From Sepiola atlantica (lineage: Eukaryota > Mollusca > Cephalopoda > Sepiida > Sepiolidae), in assembly GCA_963556195.1 (NCBI GenBank), contig OY744533.1, forward strand, positions 46,213,913 to 46,277,912: DNA of 64,000 bases. Reading direction: 5' to 3'. The notes beneath the pieces are model-generated. The model had not been told where the DNA came from. It saw only the letters and a list, made by a program, of their open reading frames with translations, and searched no databases. Of this stretch, positions 55,860 through 64,000 are shown in pieces (position 1 is the first letter of the stretch; every line of letters begins with the position of its first letter). The translations under genes were made by a program, and so were the position numbers.

Positions 55860-57180
55860 CCCATGGAATCGTTAATAAAATTATTATTCCGTTCTGCAAT
55901 CCAATCATATTTGGCATAAATAAACTTCAGTCTATGCCTGACTTGTCCACCAAATTCCAGTCATGAATATCCAACAATCTTTGTTTTATCACCGGTCAAT
56001 GTTATGCTCTGAATTCTCATTAAAAAAACAAATAAATGTTCAAATTTCTTCAAAATATAAGTTGTAATAAAAATGGTACCCAATTTTTATTATAACATAT
56101 GTTTTGAAATGGGACGATCATCAACTGGGTCCTCAGTGGTGAATTGGGGAATTGCCTTCAGATAGCCAGCTGTAAATAACCAATAAGCAGTCCTGGATCA
56201 ACGGGCAGTTAATTCTAGAGGACTGTGTGAGACTCGTCCTGGTCAGATGTGTCTCCATGAAATACACCAGATTCCTGTTGTAAAAGAATGAACTTGTGCG
56301 GGTGTTAGGTGCCTGAAAACCTAACTAACTAGATCGAGTGAGGACTGTTGTCTTTGACTGGTCACTCACTTAGAGGTTGGGTCTCAATAAAACACACAAA
56401 GCCCCTGATCTCTAATAGGTTGGCATTAGCAAGAACATCTAGCTGTAAAACCCTGTTTTAATTCTCACTATGACTGTTTTAAGTATAACTGTAACGTTAT
56501 GCCTTTAAGAAAAGGGATGAAGATTGACGCACCCTGAATCAAAAGGGAGTTTTGTAGATACTTCGTTTGTTCATAGATTCTGTTCTTGTTGTTCTTGATT
56601 TTGTTAACCCCATCATCGTAGCAGCTTCTGTGAGAGAGTTAACAGCAAAACACACCAAAAATATTTATACAATTTAAAAATTATATTTTTCTTTTCTTTT
56701 CTTTTAACCTTCTGGTTGCTTGTTGTGATGAGGATTCACTTTGCAAACGTGTAACCAGCTAACACGTATGTGTGTGTGGTTGTAGTGGATTTGCCCAGAA
56801 GCGTGCATGCTTGTCTCGACTGCGAACAAAAACTGTCTCTTTCTTTTTGACTGTCTATGTATTTCTTCCCTTCTTATGTAACCGTTTCGCAGTCATCGTT
56901 GTTTTGTTTTTTAGTGAATTATTTTGGTAAATTCCGAAAGCAATAAAATACAATTCCGACACCGACTTTAGTTATATTCTTTACATGTTTGACGAACTGG
57001 CAATGCATTGTTTTTTGTTCAATTTCTTTCTAACCTAATTCGATCAAATTGCTTTTAAACATTTTGGGTCAAATTTCTTAATTCTAAAATTATTTGTGTC
57101 AGAATTTTATTTTCAAATGAGTAGTTTTTTCATTTCTATTTCCCATCATCACTATTGTATTTGAACAATTATCCTTATTT
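55860..57180. other. no gene recognised
   Basis: Mixed DNA. 56484-56965 begins TGTAACGTTATG and ends after CAATAAAATACAATTCCGACA, which resembles an LTR with a polyadenylation signal, but no target duplication or inverted ends support it. Confidence 0.25.
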
Positions 57181-57186
57181 TGGTAT

Positions 57187-57716
57187 TGTTATAGATGACG
57201 TGATGCCTGATTTCCGTGACTTCGCGTCGGCAACGAACCATTTTCAATTAAATGTGTAGAAAGAAAAGTTTTTTTGGGAGCGGGGGATTTTGTCAATGTT
57301 TTCTTCTTCATTTGTTTCGCTGTTTTTTCTTTTTTTTCTTTTGCTAACATAAAACAAAGAAAGAAAGAAAAATGGGTTTGGTTTAGGGTTTAGGGTTTAG
57401 GGTTAAAATTCCTGTTAGGGTTAGGGCTCCCGTTCTTAGCGATAGTCAAGCCCTGCATTCAAACTGTCAAGCTCTAACTGGCAGACGCTAATATAAGACA
57501 AATAAATTCAAAGAAAAAATACATAGAGTAAAATCATTTTTTTTTTGTGAAAATAATGTTTGTTTTTTTTTGGGGGGGGGTAAAATTTTGTCAATGTTTT
57601 TATAAGATAAAAGAAAGAAAAAATGATATTATTCAGTCAGCGCTCGGGCGCTTCCGCGACATGCCCGATCATTGTCGACACGAAGGCACCGAAAATCAGG
57701 CGCGTCATCTATAACA
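57187..57716. mobile_element. 530-bp TIR element containing telomere-like repeats
   Basis: The left end TGTTATAGATGACGTGATGC, CTGATTTCCGTGACTTCGCG is inverse to the right end CGAAGGCACCGAAAATCAGG, CGCGTCATCTATAACA, over about 45-50 bp with several mismatches. The interior holds GTTTAGGG repeats (57381-57404) and TTAGGGTTAGGG (57415-57426), plus T and G runs. No transposase. Confidence 0.6.
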
Positions 57717-57744
57717 GCAGGACCGGCGGTTCAGTTATAAAAGT

Positions 57745-57885
57745 GGGGGGGGGGGGGGGATCTCCTAAAAAGTGGGGGGGGGGGGCCGGTTAAACACATG
57801 CATATATAACTTCATTATTGATGACCATAAAGTGGGGGGGGGCAAGTCAAAAAGTGTGTGGGGGGGCTTGAGACCCCCCCCCCCC
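57745..57885. repeat. cluster of four G runs and one C run
   Basis: G runs of 15 (57745-57759), 12 (57774-57785), 9 (57834-57842) and 7 (57860-57866) are separated by AAAGTG-type spacers. A 12-C run follows at 57874-57885, then GGTGCCGCCGTCCATGAAC. The AAAGTGGGGG phrase is repeated, suggesting an expanded transposon end. Confidence 0.85.
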
Positions 57886-57959
57886 GGTGCCGCCGTCCAT
57901 GAACAGTACCCTTATTTTTCTTGTTTATCCTACTTTACAATGTTAGATAACTGATCTAT

Positions 57960-58200
57960 GGGATTCTTTCGATGATAACAGTGTAAATGATAAAATTTAA
58001 TGGAGAGATTCACTCTGTACCGTCATGACCAACGTGCAACCCACATCTCATGTTGAAAAGATGCGTTAATTGAATAAGCACCAACAACAATGGTTTTCCT
58101 AAATTCGGTACTTCGGCAGTTTACGGAATGAGCTATTTTTTAGATTGGATTTCCAAGTTAAATACAATGTTTACGGTATTTTTTGTTTATTAAATTGTTA
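57960..58200. other. no gene seen
   Basis: No recognisable feature. Confidence 0.3.
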
Positions 58201-58202
58201 GG

Positions 58203-58290
58203 TGAAAGTACAGAATAGTTAACAAAGCTCCCATCTTCCCATGTTACGAATGGGTTTCTAAATAATAACGTTATTATTTCAGCACGGTTC
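58203..58290. mobile_element. left end of the 45135-type TIR element
   Basis: GGTGAAAGTACAGAATAGTT, AACAAAG, CATGTTACGAATGGG and the AATAATAACGTTATTATT palindrome match 45135-45218. No right TIR was found downstream. Confidence 0.7.
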
Positions 58291-58299
58291 GTAAACTGC

Positions 58300-58875
58300 A
58301 GAAGTACCCCTAAATTCAGTAAAAAGTATCCAATCTCAATTTATTAATTCAGACAAAACAACAAAGCAGATATTTTTCTTTTTGTAAAATATGAAATGTG
58401 TTTTAAAAGTTTTTTGCTGATTTCATAGTTTGTGTCAGTAATTACATTGTTGGAAGCAGCAGCAGCATCGAATGCTGTTTTTATATATCGACTTTCAATT
58501 GATCAGTTTCTTTCAACTCGTCACAGTACAAGAAATATTTATTTCCAAATATTTGCATATGCTATTAAAACCCAAACACAACGTTTTTTTTTTCTTTTTC
58601 CTGTTTTTTTTTTCTTTCATAGACAACACATGCGTATAAGACACCAACCTAGGCCCTTTGGGGCTGAAAAGCCCCCAGCAAATATGAGAGACACACACGA
58701 ACTACATAGCGACAGCATATACACACTGATAAACGAACGCATGTATACAGTACATATACGCACTCTCTCACTAGTAAAACAAGCACGTTAATATACACAC
58801 ATGCCTACAATGCTTATACCATTTATACAATACACAAAGCAACAACCAAAATGAATATGTGTGCTTAAGTTCTCT
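58300..58875. other. no gene; segment related to 30220-30440
   Basis: A CA- and CT-rich stretch (58690-58800) with CACTCTCTCACTAGTAAAA and an AATATACACACATGCCTAC tail resembles 30340-30480. The family is unknown. Confidence 0.3.
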
Positions 58876-58879
58876 GTAC

Positions 58880-59100
58880 AAAGACAGGCTTTGTTCTGAA
58901 GACTGGAGAGGAAGATTACATCTGGACAGTATAAAGAGATGGATGCAGAACAGGAGACTTCGATAGTATGGCCACATTTAAAGAATGGGTGAGAGTTGTT
59001 GGGTTAGTAGATGCAGTTCTTCAGTTAATAGATGTAGTTTTTGGGTTAGTAGTTGTAGTTCTTGGGTTAGTAGATGCAGTTCTTGGGTTAGTAGATTTTA
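58880..59100 (+). pseudogene. LINE fragment plus GGTTAGTAGATGTAGTT tandem repeats
   Basis: AAGACAGGCTTTGTTCTGAA, GGAAGATTACATCTGGACAG and GGAGACTTCGATAGTATGGC match the reverse of 40930-41030, a LINE 3' region. Then five or six ~20-bp repeats of TTGGGTTAGTAGATGCAGTT occupy 58998-59097. Confidence 0.65.
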
Positions 59101-59356
59101 TTTGTCAACTTAAGCCACAACCCCCATGTAATTTACAGGGACCATTTGTTCTACTCGGCATTGTCCGGGATCCAAAATTGTTAGATTACAGTATTACTTT
59201 CGGTAAGGAATAGTATAGTAAATCTCTTTGGACTACTGAATTCATCAACATCACGTATCTTCTTAATATGTTGAAATGGAGGTGGGAAGAAATTAGGAAT
59301 TGACCGTGACTATTTGTTCTTCGCAGCGTTTATTTACTTTCTACTATTTTTTCTGA

Positions 59357-59385
59357 CCCCGGACAACGCCGGGTAGCCCTGCTAG
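59357..59385 (+). mobile_element. Helitron-like 3' end
   Basis: CCCCGGACAACGCCGGG hairpin, an 8-nt spacer TAGCCCTG, then CTAG at 59382-59385 followed by T. The upstream element body and 5' TC end are not recognised. Confidence 0.5.
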
Positions 59386-59399
59386 TACATATATATTTA

Positions 59400-59805
59400 T
59401 ATATAGAGAGTTAGGTATGTGTATATGTTCATATATTTGTATGTACAGGATTCACTTCTAAACTAATTAACCGATCATTATTAATTTGGGAACACAACTG
59501 CTAGGTATAGCAGGGTGTAATGTGAGCCATATTTAGTTTACTTTAGTTTTATGCAAAGGATGTAAAAAGGGGGTGGAAATCTTCGTGAAAATTCTGATAC
59601 TTCCAATATTTGTGAAATTTTAACAATAGGTATTAGACATCAATTAATAAATATTCCCCAAATTTCAGTTTCTTTGGAGTATTTTAAAGAGTTTTTAGGA
59701 AGCATAATATGTGAACAACCTCTTATTTAAAAATTAAAATACTTAAAATTTGCATTGAATTTGATCATAGTCATAAGCAACCAATTAAGCAAGATCCCCT
59801 TTTAT
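59400..59805 (+). repeat. dispersed repeat R430
   Basis: Starts just after the Helitron-like end: AGAGAGTTAGGTATGTGTAT, GTACAGGATTCACTTCTAAA, TTTTAACAATAGGTATTAGA, AATATTCCCCAAATTTCAGT. Close to the copy at 16455-16890. Confidence 0.65.
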
Positions 59806-59817
59806 TTCTTTTTTCTA

Positions 59818-60014
59818 TTCCCATTGCGGGATTTGAAATTTTCGTCGTCAACTCCTGTTGGATTTTTCAGCCAAATATGAAATTATGAAAATCAGTAGAG
59901 AAATGCCGTTATTTTCAAAACACATGCAAGAAAAGCATTGCATTGTTTAAAAATTTTCACCGTTTTATGCTTTTTGCATTTTTTTCTTGTGTCAATTGTT
60001 TCCCCGCAATGGGA
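59818..60014 (+). mobile_element. ~200-bp TIR element (CCCATTGCGGG ends), copy 1
   Basis: TTCCCATTGCGGGA at the left and TCCCCGCAATGGGAA at the right are inverted. Pairing extends outward through TTTATTTCTTTTTTC and GAAAAAAGAAATAAA. The interior is noncoding. An inverted copy lies at 62440-62638. Confidence 0.7.
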
Positions 60015-60361
60015 AAGAAAAAAGAAATAAACAATATATTTAACAATATACAGTACCGTCCAAAATTAAGAAACAAAAATAAAATCTTCCTAATCTCAAA
60101 TAAATTATATTTTAATATTTGTAAAAATTTCACTACATGTGTAAATTATGTAGTTGGACTTTTACCAAGATTTTCAGATGAATTAAAATAATATTATTAA
60201 AGTTATCCACCATTTGACATATTTTAAGTGTCAAAAATTATGGAACATTAAGGAAAAATAATTGTTTAAAGTTTAAAACAGTAGTTTTTTGTATAAAAGG
60301 ATGAAAATAAATATTCTACACTTTAATTATCATCACTGCTGCAAGTCACGCAATATCAATC

Positions 60362-61374
60362 ATGTCAAAAAGAAATAAAACTGATTTAAGCGACAAAGAA
60401 AAAATCGTCAAATTAAGAAAAGAAAAAGTTGACAATAGAGAAATCGGAAACGTGTGAAACGTTCAAAAAGTGTTGTAAGCCGAGTTCTCAAACTCTATAA
60501 AGAAACTGGAAGGTTAAGTAACACAAAGAAACCTGGTAGACCAAGAAAAACAACGGCAAAAGAGGACAGAGTTATACAACACCTAGTGTTAAAAGACCGT
60601 TTCCTTACAGCTGGCAAAATTTCTAAACAAATGGAAGGTGTCACGAATGTTTCACGACAAACTGTGTCCAGAAGGTTGCACGAAATAAGTCTTTTTGCAA
60701 GATCTCCTCGGAAAAAGCCGCTAATAAGTAAAAAAACAAAGCAGCTAGATTGGCGTTCGCAAAAAGCATGTTATATGGTCAGAAGAAAATTGGGAAAAAG
60801 TTTATTGAAGTGACGAATCGAAATTAAATGTATTTGGCAGTGATGGAAAACAATTTGTAAGAAGAAGAAAAGGCGAAAGTTTGGATCCTAGCTGCATCAA
60901 AAAAACTGTTAAATTTGGTGGAGGTAGCGTGATGGTTTTCGGCATAATATCATGGCAGGGTACATCACCACTTGTACGCTTAAATACTAGAGTAAATGGC
61001 ACTGTATACAATAATGTTTTAGAACAGTATGTTTTGCCAGTGTTGCACAATTATTGTATCGAAAAGCTTGTTTTTATGCAGGATAATGCTCCCTGCCATA
61101 AGGCAAAGCTAGTCATGAATTATCTGGCTGATCAAGAAGTAGAGGTAATGGACTTGCCTGCTCAGAGTCCTGACATGAACCCTATAGAAAACTTATGGAA
61201 GACTCTAGGACAGAATGTTATGGCAAAGAATGCAGAAAACATTGAAGACTTGTGGCTGAAACTGAAAGATAAATGGGCCAAGATAACTGTGGCCCAATGC
61301 CAAGATTTAGTGAAATCCTGCAGTTGTAGATGCACAGCGGTTATTGAAAACAAAGGTGGAAGTACCAAATATTA
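60362..61374 (+). pseudogene. Tc1-like transposase (DD34E), broken
   Basis: Start ATG at 60362 gives MSKRNKTDLSDKEKIVKLRK, the first helix-turn-helix. A frameshift near 60449 moves the protein to another frame (SVVSRVLKLYKETGRLSNTK, GRPRKT, TVSRRLHEISLFARSPRKKP), and a second near 60770 moves it back. The catalytic region then shows SDESKLNVFGSDG, preceded by TGA at 60806-60808 where Trp is usual, FGGGSVMVFGIISWQG, VFMQDNAPCHKAKLVMNYL and AQSPDMNPIENLWKTLG. The Asp of QDN and the Glu of IEN are separated by 34 residues, hence DD34E. All three acidic residues are present, but two frameshifts and a nonsense codon make it inactive. About 337 codons, near the usual 340. Confidence 0.92.
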
Positions 61375-61499
61375 AATCTCTTTTGCCTTTTTAATGTGAT
61401 TTAGTTAAAAATAATATTTTGTTCCTTAATTTTGGACACTTGAAATCTGTAAAATGGTGAATAACTTTAAAAATATTATTTTAATTCATCTGAAAATCT

Positions 61500-61640
61500 C
61501 GGGAAAAGTCCAACTACATAATGTATACACATAATGTATACACATTATGTAGTTGGACTTTTCCATAATGTACACACATTATGTAGTTGGACTTTTCCAT
61601 AATGTACACACATTATGTAGTTGGACTTTTCCCGAGATTT
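61500..61640. repeat. subterminal inverted/tandem repeats of the Tc1-like element
   Basis: ATGTAGTTGGACTTTTCC occurs three times on the plus strand, and its inverse GGAAAAGTCCAACTACATAA once at the left, separated by TACACACATT. The single-copy equivalent in the left end is ATTATGTAGTTGGACTTTTA near 60144-60163. Confidence 0.85.
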
Positions 61641-61710
61641 TCAGTGAAATTTTCACAAAAATTAATACATAATTTTGTTTAGATTCAGAAGATTTTATTT
61701 TTGTTCCTTA

Positions 61711-61797
61711 ATTTTGGACGGTACTGTATATGTATCATAATTTTGGACGGTACTGTATATGTATCATAATTTTGGACGGTACTGTATATGTATCATA
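61711..61797. repeat. 3 x 29-bp tandem repeat of the transposon terminus
   Basis: ATTTTGGACGGTACTGTATA plus TGTATCATA is repeated exactly three times, covering the last 16 bp of the TIR, the TA and the flank. The copies are identical, so the amplification is recent relative to the element's decay. Confidence 0.92.
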
Positions 61798-62009
61798 ATT
61801 CTAAAAAGAAGTCCAATCAAATCGGAAAGATTTAATAATCAAAACGATATGTGGCCGTGACTTGTTTTTGTTATTTATTTCCTACAATAATATCTTACAA
61901 CAGAGATATTCGTGGACAAGAATTATTAAAACATTTTTTTAATGGAAATCGCTCCAAACAAGGTATGAAGTCACCTAACGTAAGTAGTTAACAAGAACAA
62001 AAGATGATT

Positions 62010-62430
62010 ATTACAAAGACAGGAGATGCCTATTGGCCTTTGTCTTGAAAAGACCAATGCTATAGGTAGGAGGAAAACAGTCAGCAGGAAGAGAGTTCCA
62101 CAAGCAAACAGTTCTTGGAAAGAAGCTATTGGAATAGGAAGCTGCATTACAATGAGGTATCAAAACAGCGAATTGATGGGGACTAGTAGACCAACGAGTC
62201 AAACGAGCTTTAACAAAGGAAGAAGGGAATAGATCACACAATTCTGAAGAACACATGTAATAATAGAACTTATAGAAAAGACTGAGACTAGCAACATCAC
62301 GTCTGTGAGAGAGGGGGTGTAAAGTAGAAGAGAGGGTGTGGCCAATCAAATTACAGATACGTTTCTGCACCATATCAAGAACCCTCAAATGAGACAGATT
62401 CACCAGCCCAAATATGACAACAGTACTATA
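62010..62430 (-). pseudogene. LINE C-terminal fragment
   Basis: The minus strand encodes LSHLRVLDMVQKRICNLIGH, DVASLSLFYKFYYYMCSSEL, FFPRTVCLWNSLPADCFPPT and FKTKANRHL. Very similar to 12597-13085 (same orientation) and related to 19075-19440. 130 codons are open, indicating a younger copy. It is inserted into the sequence between the Tc1-like element and the second CCCATTGCGGG element. Confidence 0.78.
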
Positions 62431-62439
62431 TTTTCATAT

Positions 62440-62638
62440 CTCCATGGACGAAAACAATCAATACAAGAAGAAAAAAGAACCAAGCATAAAACGGTTTAGA
62501 CCAATTTTTTAGCACTACAACGCCAGTCTTGCACATGTTTTTAAAATAATAGCATTTCTCTACTGATTTTTATAATTTCATATTGGGTTAAAAAGGCCAA
62601 CTCGAGTTGCCAAAAATGTCCAATCCCGCAATAAGGAA
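62440..62638 (-). mobile_element. ~200-bp TIR element (CCCATTGCGGG ends), copy 2
   Basis: Inverse of 59818-60014: AAGCATAAAACGGTTTAGA, CATTTCTCTACTGATTTTTA, TAATTTCATATTGGGTTAAA, CCAATCCCGCAATAAGGAA. Downstream flank ATATATTTAACAATATATAT matches the left flank of the Tc1-like insertion. Confidence 0.65.
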
Positions 62639-62794
62639 AAAAGAAATAAAACTATATATTTAACAATATATATCTATCATACTTCCTAAAAAAAGTCCAA
62701 TCAACCTAGGGGGGGGGGGGAATTTAATAAAAAAAACGATGAGTGGAAGCTATCTGTAAGTGAGTTGTTTTTGTTATTTATTTCCTACAATAAC

Positions 62795-62853
<59 letters not shown>
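62795..62853. repeat. (TA)n microsatellite
   Basis: TA dinucleotides directly before the third hammerhead-bearing sequence. Confidence 0.95.
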
Positions 62854-62856
<3 letters not shown>

Positions 62857-62881
62857 CGACGACTGTTTGAAATTGTCACTT

Positions 62882-62926
62882 CCTCCACTGATGATAGCAA
62901 AAGCTTGAAACGCCGGCATATGTAGG
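62882..62926 (+). ncRNA. type I hammerhead ribozyme-like motif, copy 3
   Basis: CTGATGA at 62888-62894. Stem II TAGC, loop AAAA, GCTT (outer pair lost). Intact GAAA at 62907-62910. Stem III CGCC/GGCA with the outer pair lost. Predicted cleavage is after A62920 (ATA triplet). Stem I CCTCCA/TGTAGG has one mismatch. The flanks TTGAAATTGTCACTTCC and AGGTTAAAATAATTTAATAT match the units at 41.5 and 41.9 kb. Compensated differences in stem III (CGCC/GGC versus CGAC/GTC) support a conserved fold. Confidence 0.72.
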
Positions 62927-62953
62927 TTAAAATAATTTAATATCTATTTAATA

Positions 62954-63087
<134 letters not shown>

Positions 63088-63238
63088 TTCCGAAATGTGG
63101 CTGTTTATGCATCTGATAAGATCCATCTAGGTCAAAATAATTTATAATGCGGACAACCCTAATGTGTGTTTAGTTTAGTTCATTTAAATTTATTCCTGCT
63201 CTGTTAATAAGTATATTGAGCTCTTTTACTCAAATTCT

Positions 63239-63242
<4 letters not shown>

Positions 63243-63293
<51 letters not shown>
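63243..63293. repeat. (TA)n microsatellite
   Basis: Uninterrupted TA dinucleotides. Confidence 0.95.
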
Positions 63294-63295
<2 letters not shown>

Positions 63296-63976
63296 CATAT
63301 GTTTGTGTGTGTGTGTTTCTCTGTTTCAATTATTCTTGTTGCACTTGTTTACTTACATCCTGATCAAGATATAAGTAAACATCGCCATCGGTTGAACAAG
63401 TACGGTATACGTCTGTCTACTCCATTGGGGGTCGGTTCAACCTTTCCAGAGTGTCGCCAATTTTGCTAGACACCTGCAAATGGCCTAAAGGTAAGATAGC
63501 TGAAATATTAAGATGAAAAAAGCCGAAATGATGACAATATCATACGCATCTAATGAAAAAAGATTTGACGAATTCAGTAAGATATCATTTGATTTCCTTG
63601 CAATAGATAAAGCTTCGTACTGGGTTCAAGTTCTGTCGAGGCAATCGCACCACTTTCACTAATAGTCATGAGTTAATAAGTTATGAATCCAGGTTTTCTT
63701 CTCCAGCAATAGGTGAAATAGTAAGGTAGACTTGACTCAAGATTGCGTGGAGTAACTAGTCTAGGAGAAGGAAACTATCAAATAACATATGAAAAAGGTA
63801 GGGCCCTGACACGTGGCACACAGTGTAACTGTATATACATGACTTATATGGTGGAGAGAATGGGTCTTTTTTATCATAATGCATGATCCAGTCAAATAAC
63901 ACATTCATATATACATAAAAGACAGCCGAATAAAAACAGCAGACCTTACACATACACACACAACGAGCCTAATATC
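63294..63976. other. no gene seen
   Basis: No recognisable coding or repeat feature up to the start of another R-GTAATCC copy. Confidence 0.3.
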
Positions 63977-64000
63977 CTTTCAAGTAGAGCTTTATATTTG
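63977..64000 (+). repeat. dispersed repeat R-GTAATCC, copy 3 (cut by window end)
   Basis: CAAGTAGAGCTTTATAT matches 10264-10280, just before the TTTACACAGACATG segment. The window ends inside it. Confidence 0.45.

Larger units (their letters stand above)
60051..61726 (+). mobile_element. Tc1/mariner-like DNA transposon with amplified right end
   Basis: The left end CAGTACCGTCCAAAATTAAG and the right end CTTAATTTTGGACGGTACTG are inverse, with one mismatch noted further in and TIR similarity over more than 40 bp. TA flanks both sides (60049-60050 and 61727-61728), the Tc1/mariner duplication. A paralogue without the insertion lies at about 62650-62700. The right end is expanded: three tandem copies of the terminal 29 bp (61711-61797) and repeated GTAGTTGGACTTTTC blocks (61500-61640). 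Confidence 0.9.

Noticed and set aside
56484..56965. LTR candidate starting TGTAACG and ending CCGACA
   Set aside because: No target duplication, weak inverted ends, and no paired copy in the window.
57376..57430. True interstitial telomere or chromosome-end fusion
   Set aside because: Only a few units are present and they lie within a TIR-bounded element.

Overview
This window looks like intergenic or intronic DNA from an animal nuclear genome. It is AT-rich and microsatellite-rich, and it is packed with decayed transposable elements. No rRNA, CRISPR array, bacterial operon or convincing host protein-coding exon was found. The repeat content points to a mollusc, most probably a coleoid cephalopod. 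The clues are tRNA-Arg-headed SINEs, a Naiad-type Penelope-like element, many LINE 3' ends tailed by (CAT/ATG)n, (TA)n blocks, Helitron-like ends and GTCCGTCC-rich repeats. The cephalopod assignment is inference; no species-diagnostic gene is present.

Layout. 1-4.6 kb: AT-rich DNA with a snRNA-headed SINE, an inverted pair of tRNA-Arg SINE bodies, a TIR element and an ATAATTTATT minisatellite. 4.64-10.43 kb: one huge AT satellite block with three architectures (TATATACAT-type; a ~95-bp unit; TATATATGTAAAG-type that switches strand). 10.4-16.9 kb: a dispersed foldback repeat, a LINE 3' end, a ~530-bp homopurine tract, SINEs. 17.0-21.1 kb: a broken APE-type LINE (endonuclease, RT, C-terminus) and a second LINE fragment. 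21-33 kb: SINEs, LINE ends, a 531-bp near-perfect palindrome and a fragment resembling a LINE restriction-like endonuclease. 33.5-36.3 kb: a Penelope-like element with the GIY-YIG domain in front of the RT, carrying frameshifts and two in-frame UGA codons. 36-49 kb: tandem duplications, two direct repeats each carrying a type I hammerhead ribozyme, nested MITE/SINE insertions, a 472-bp palindrome, and two putative solo LTRs, one holding a ~20-copy hairpin minisatellite. 50-57 kb: the most complete U2-headed SINE copy and several minus-strand LINE ends. 57-60 kb: a TIR element with telomere-like repeats, a G-run cluster, a Helitron-like 3' end. 60.05-61.8 kb: a Tc1/mariner-like element with a DD34E transposase broken by frameshifts, amplified terminal repeats and a paralogous empty site at 62.6 kb. 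62.4-64 kb: a third hammerhead motif and long microsatellites.

Nothing here works as a set of cooperating genes. The coherent story is mobile RNA and DNA: self-cleaving ribozyme repeats, snRNA- and tRNA-derived SINEs, LINEs that probably supplied their mobilisation machinery, and TIR/foldback elements. The strongest candidate for an undescribed system is the tandem hammerhead repeat at 41.4-42.0 kb (351 nt between predicted cleavage sites), with a diverged third copy at 62.9 kb. Next come the U2-headed SINE families. All family assignments come from reading motifs by eye; no database search was run.
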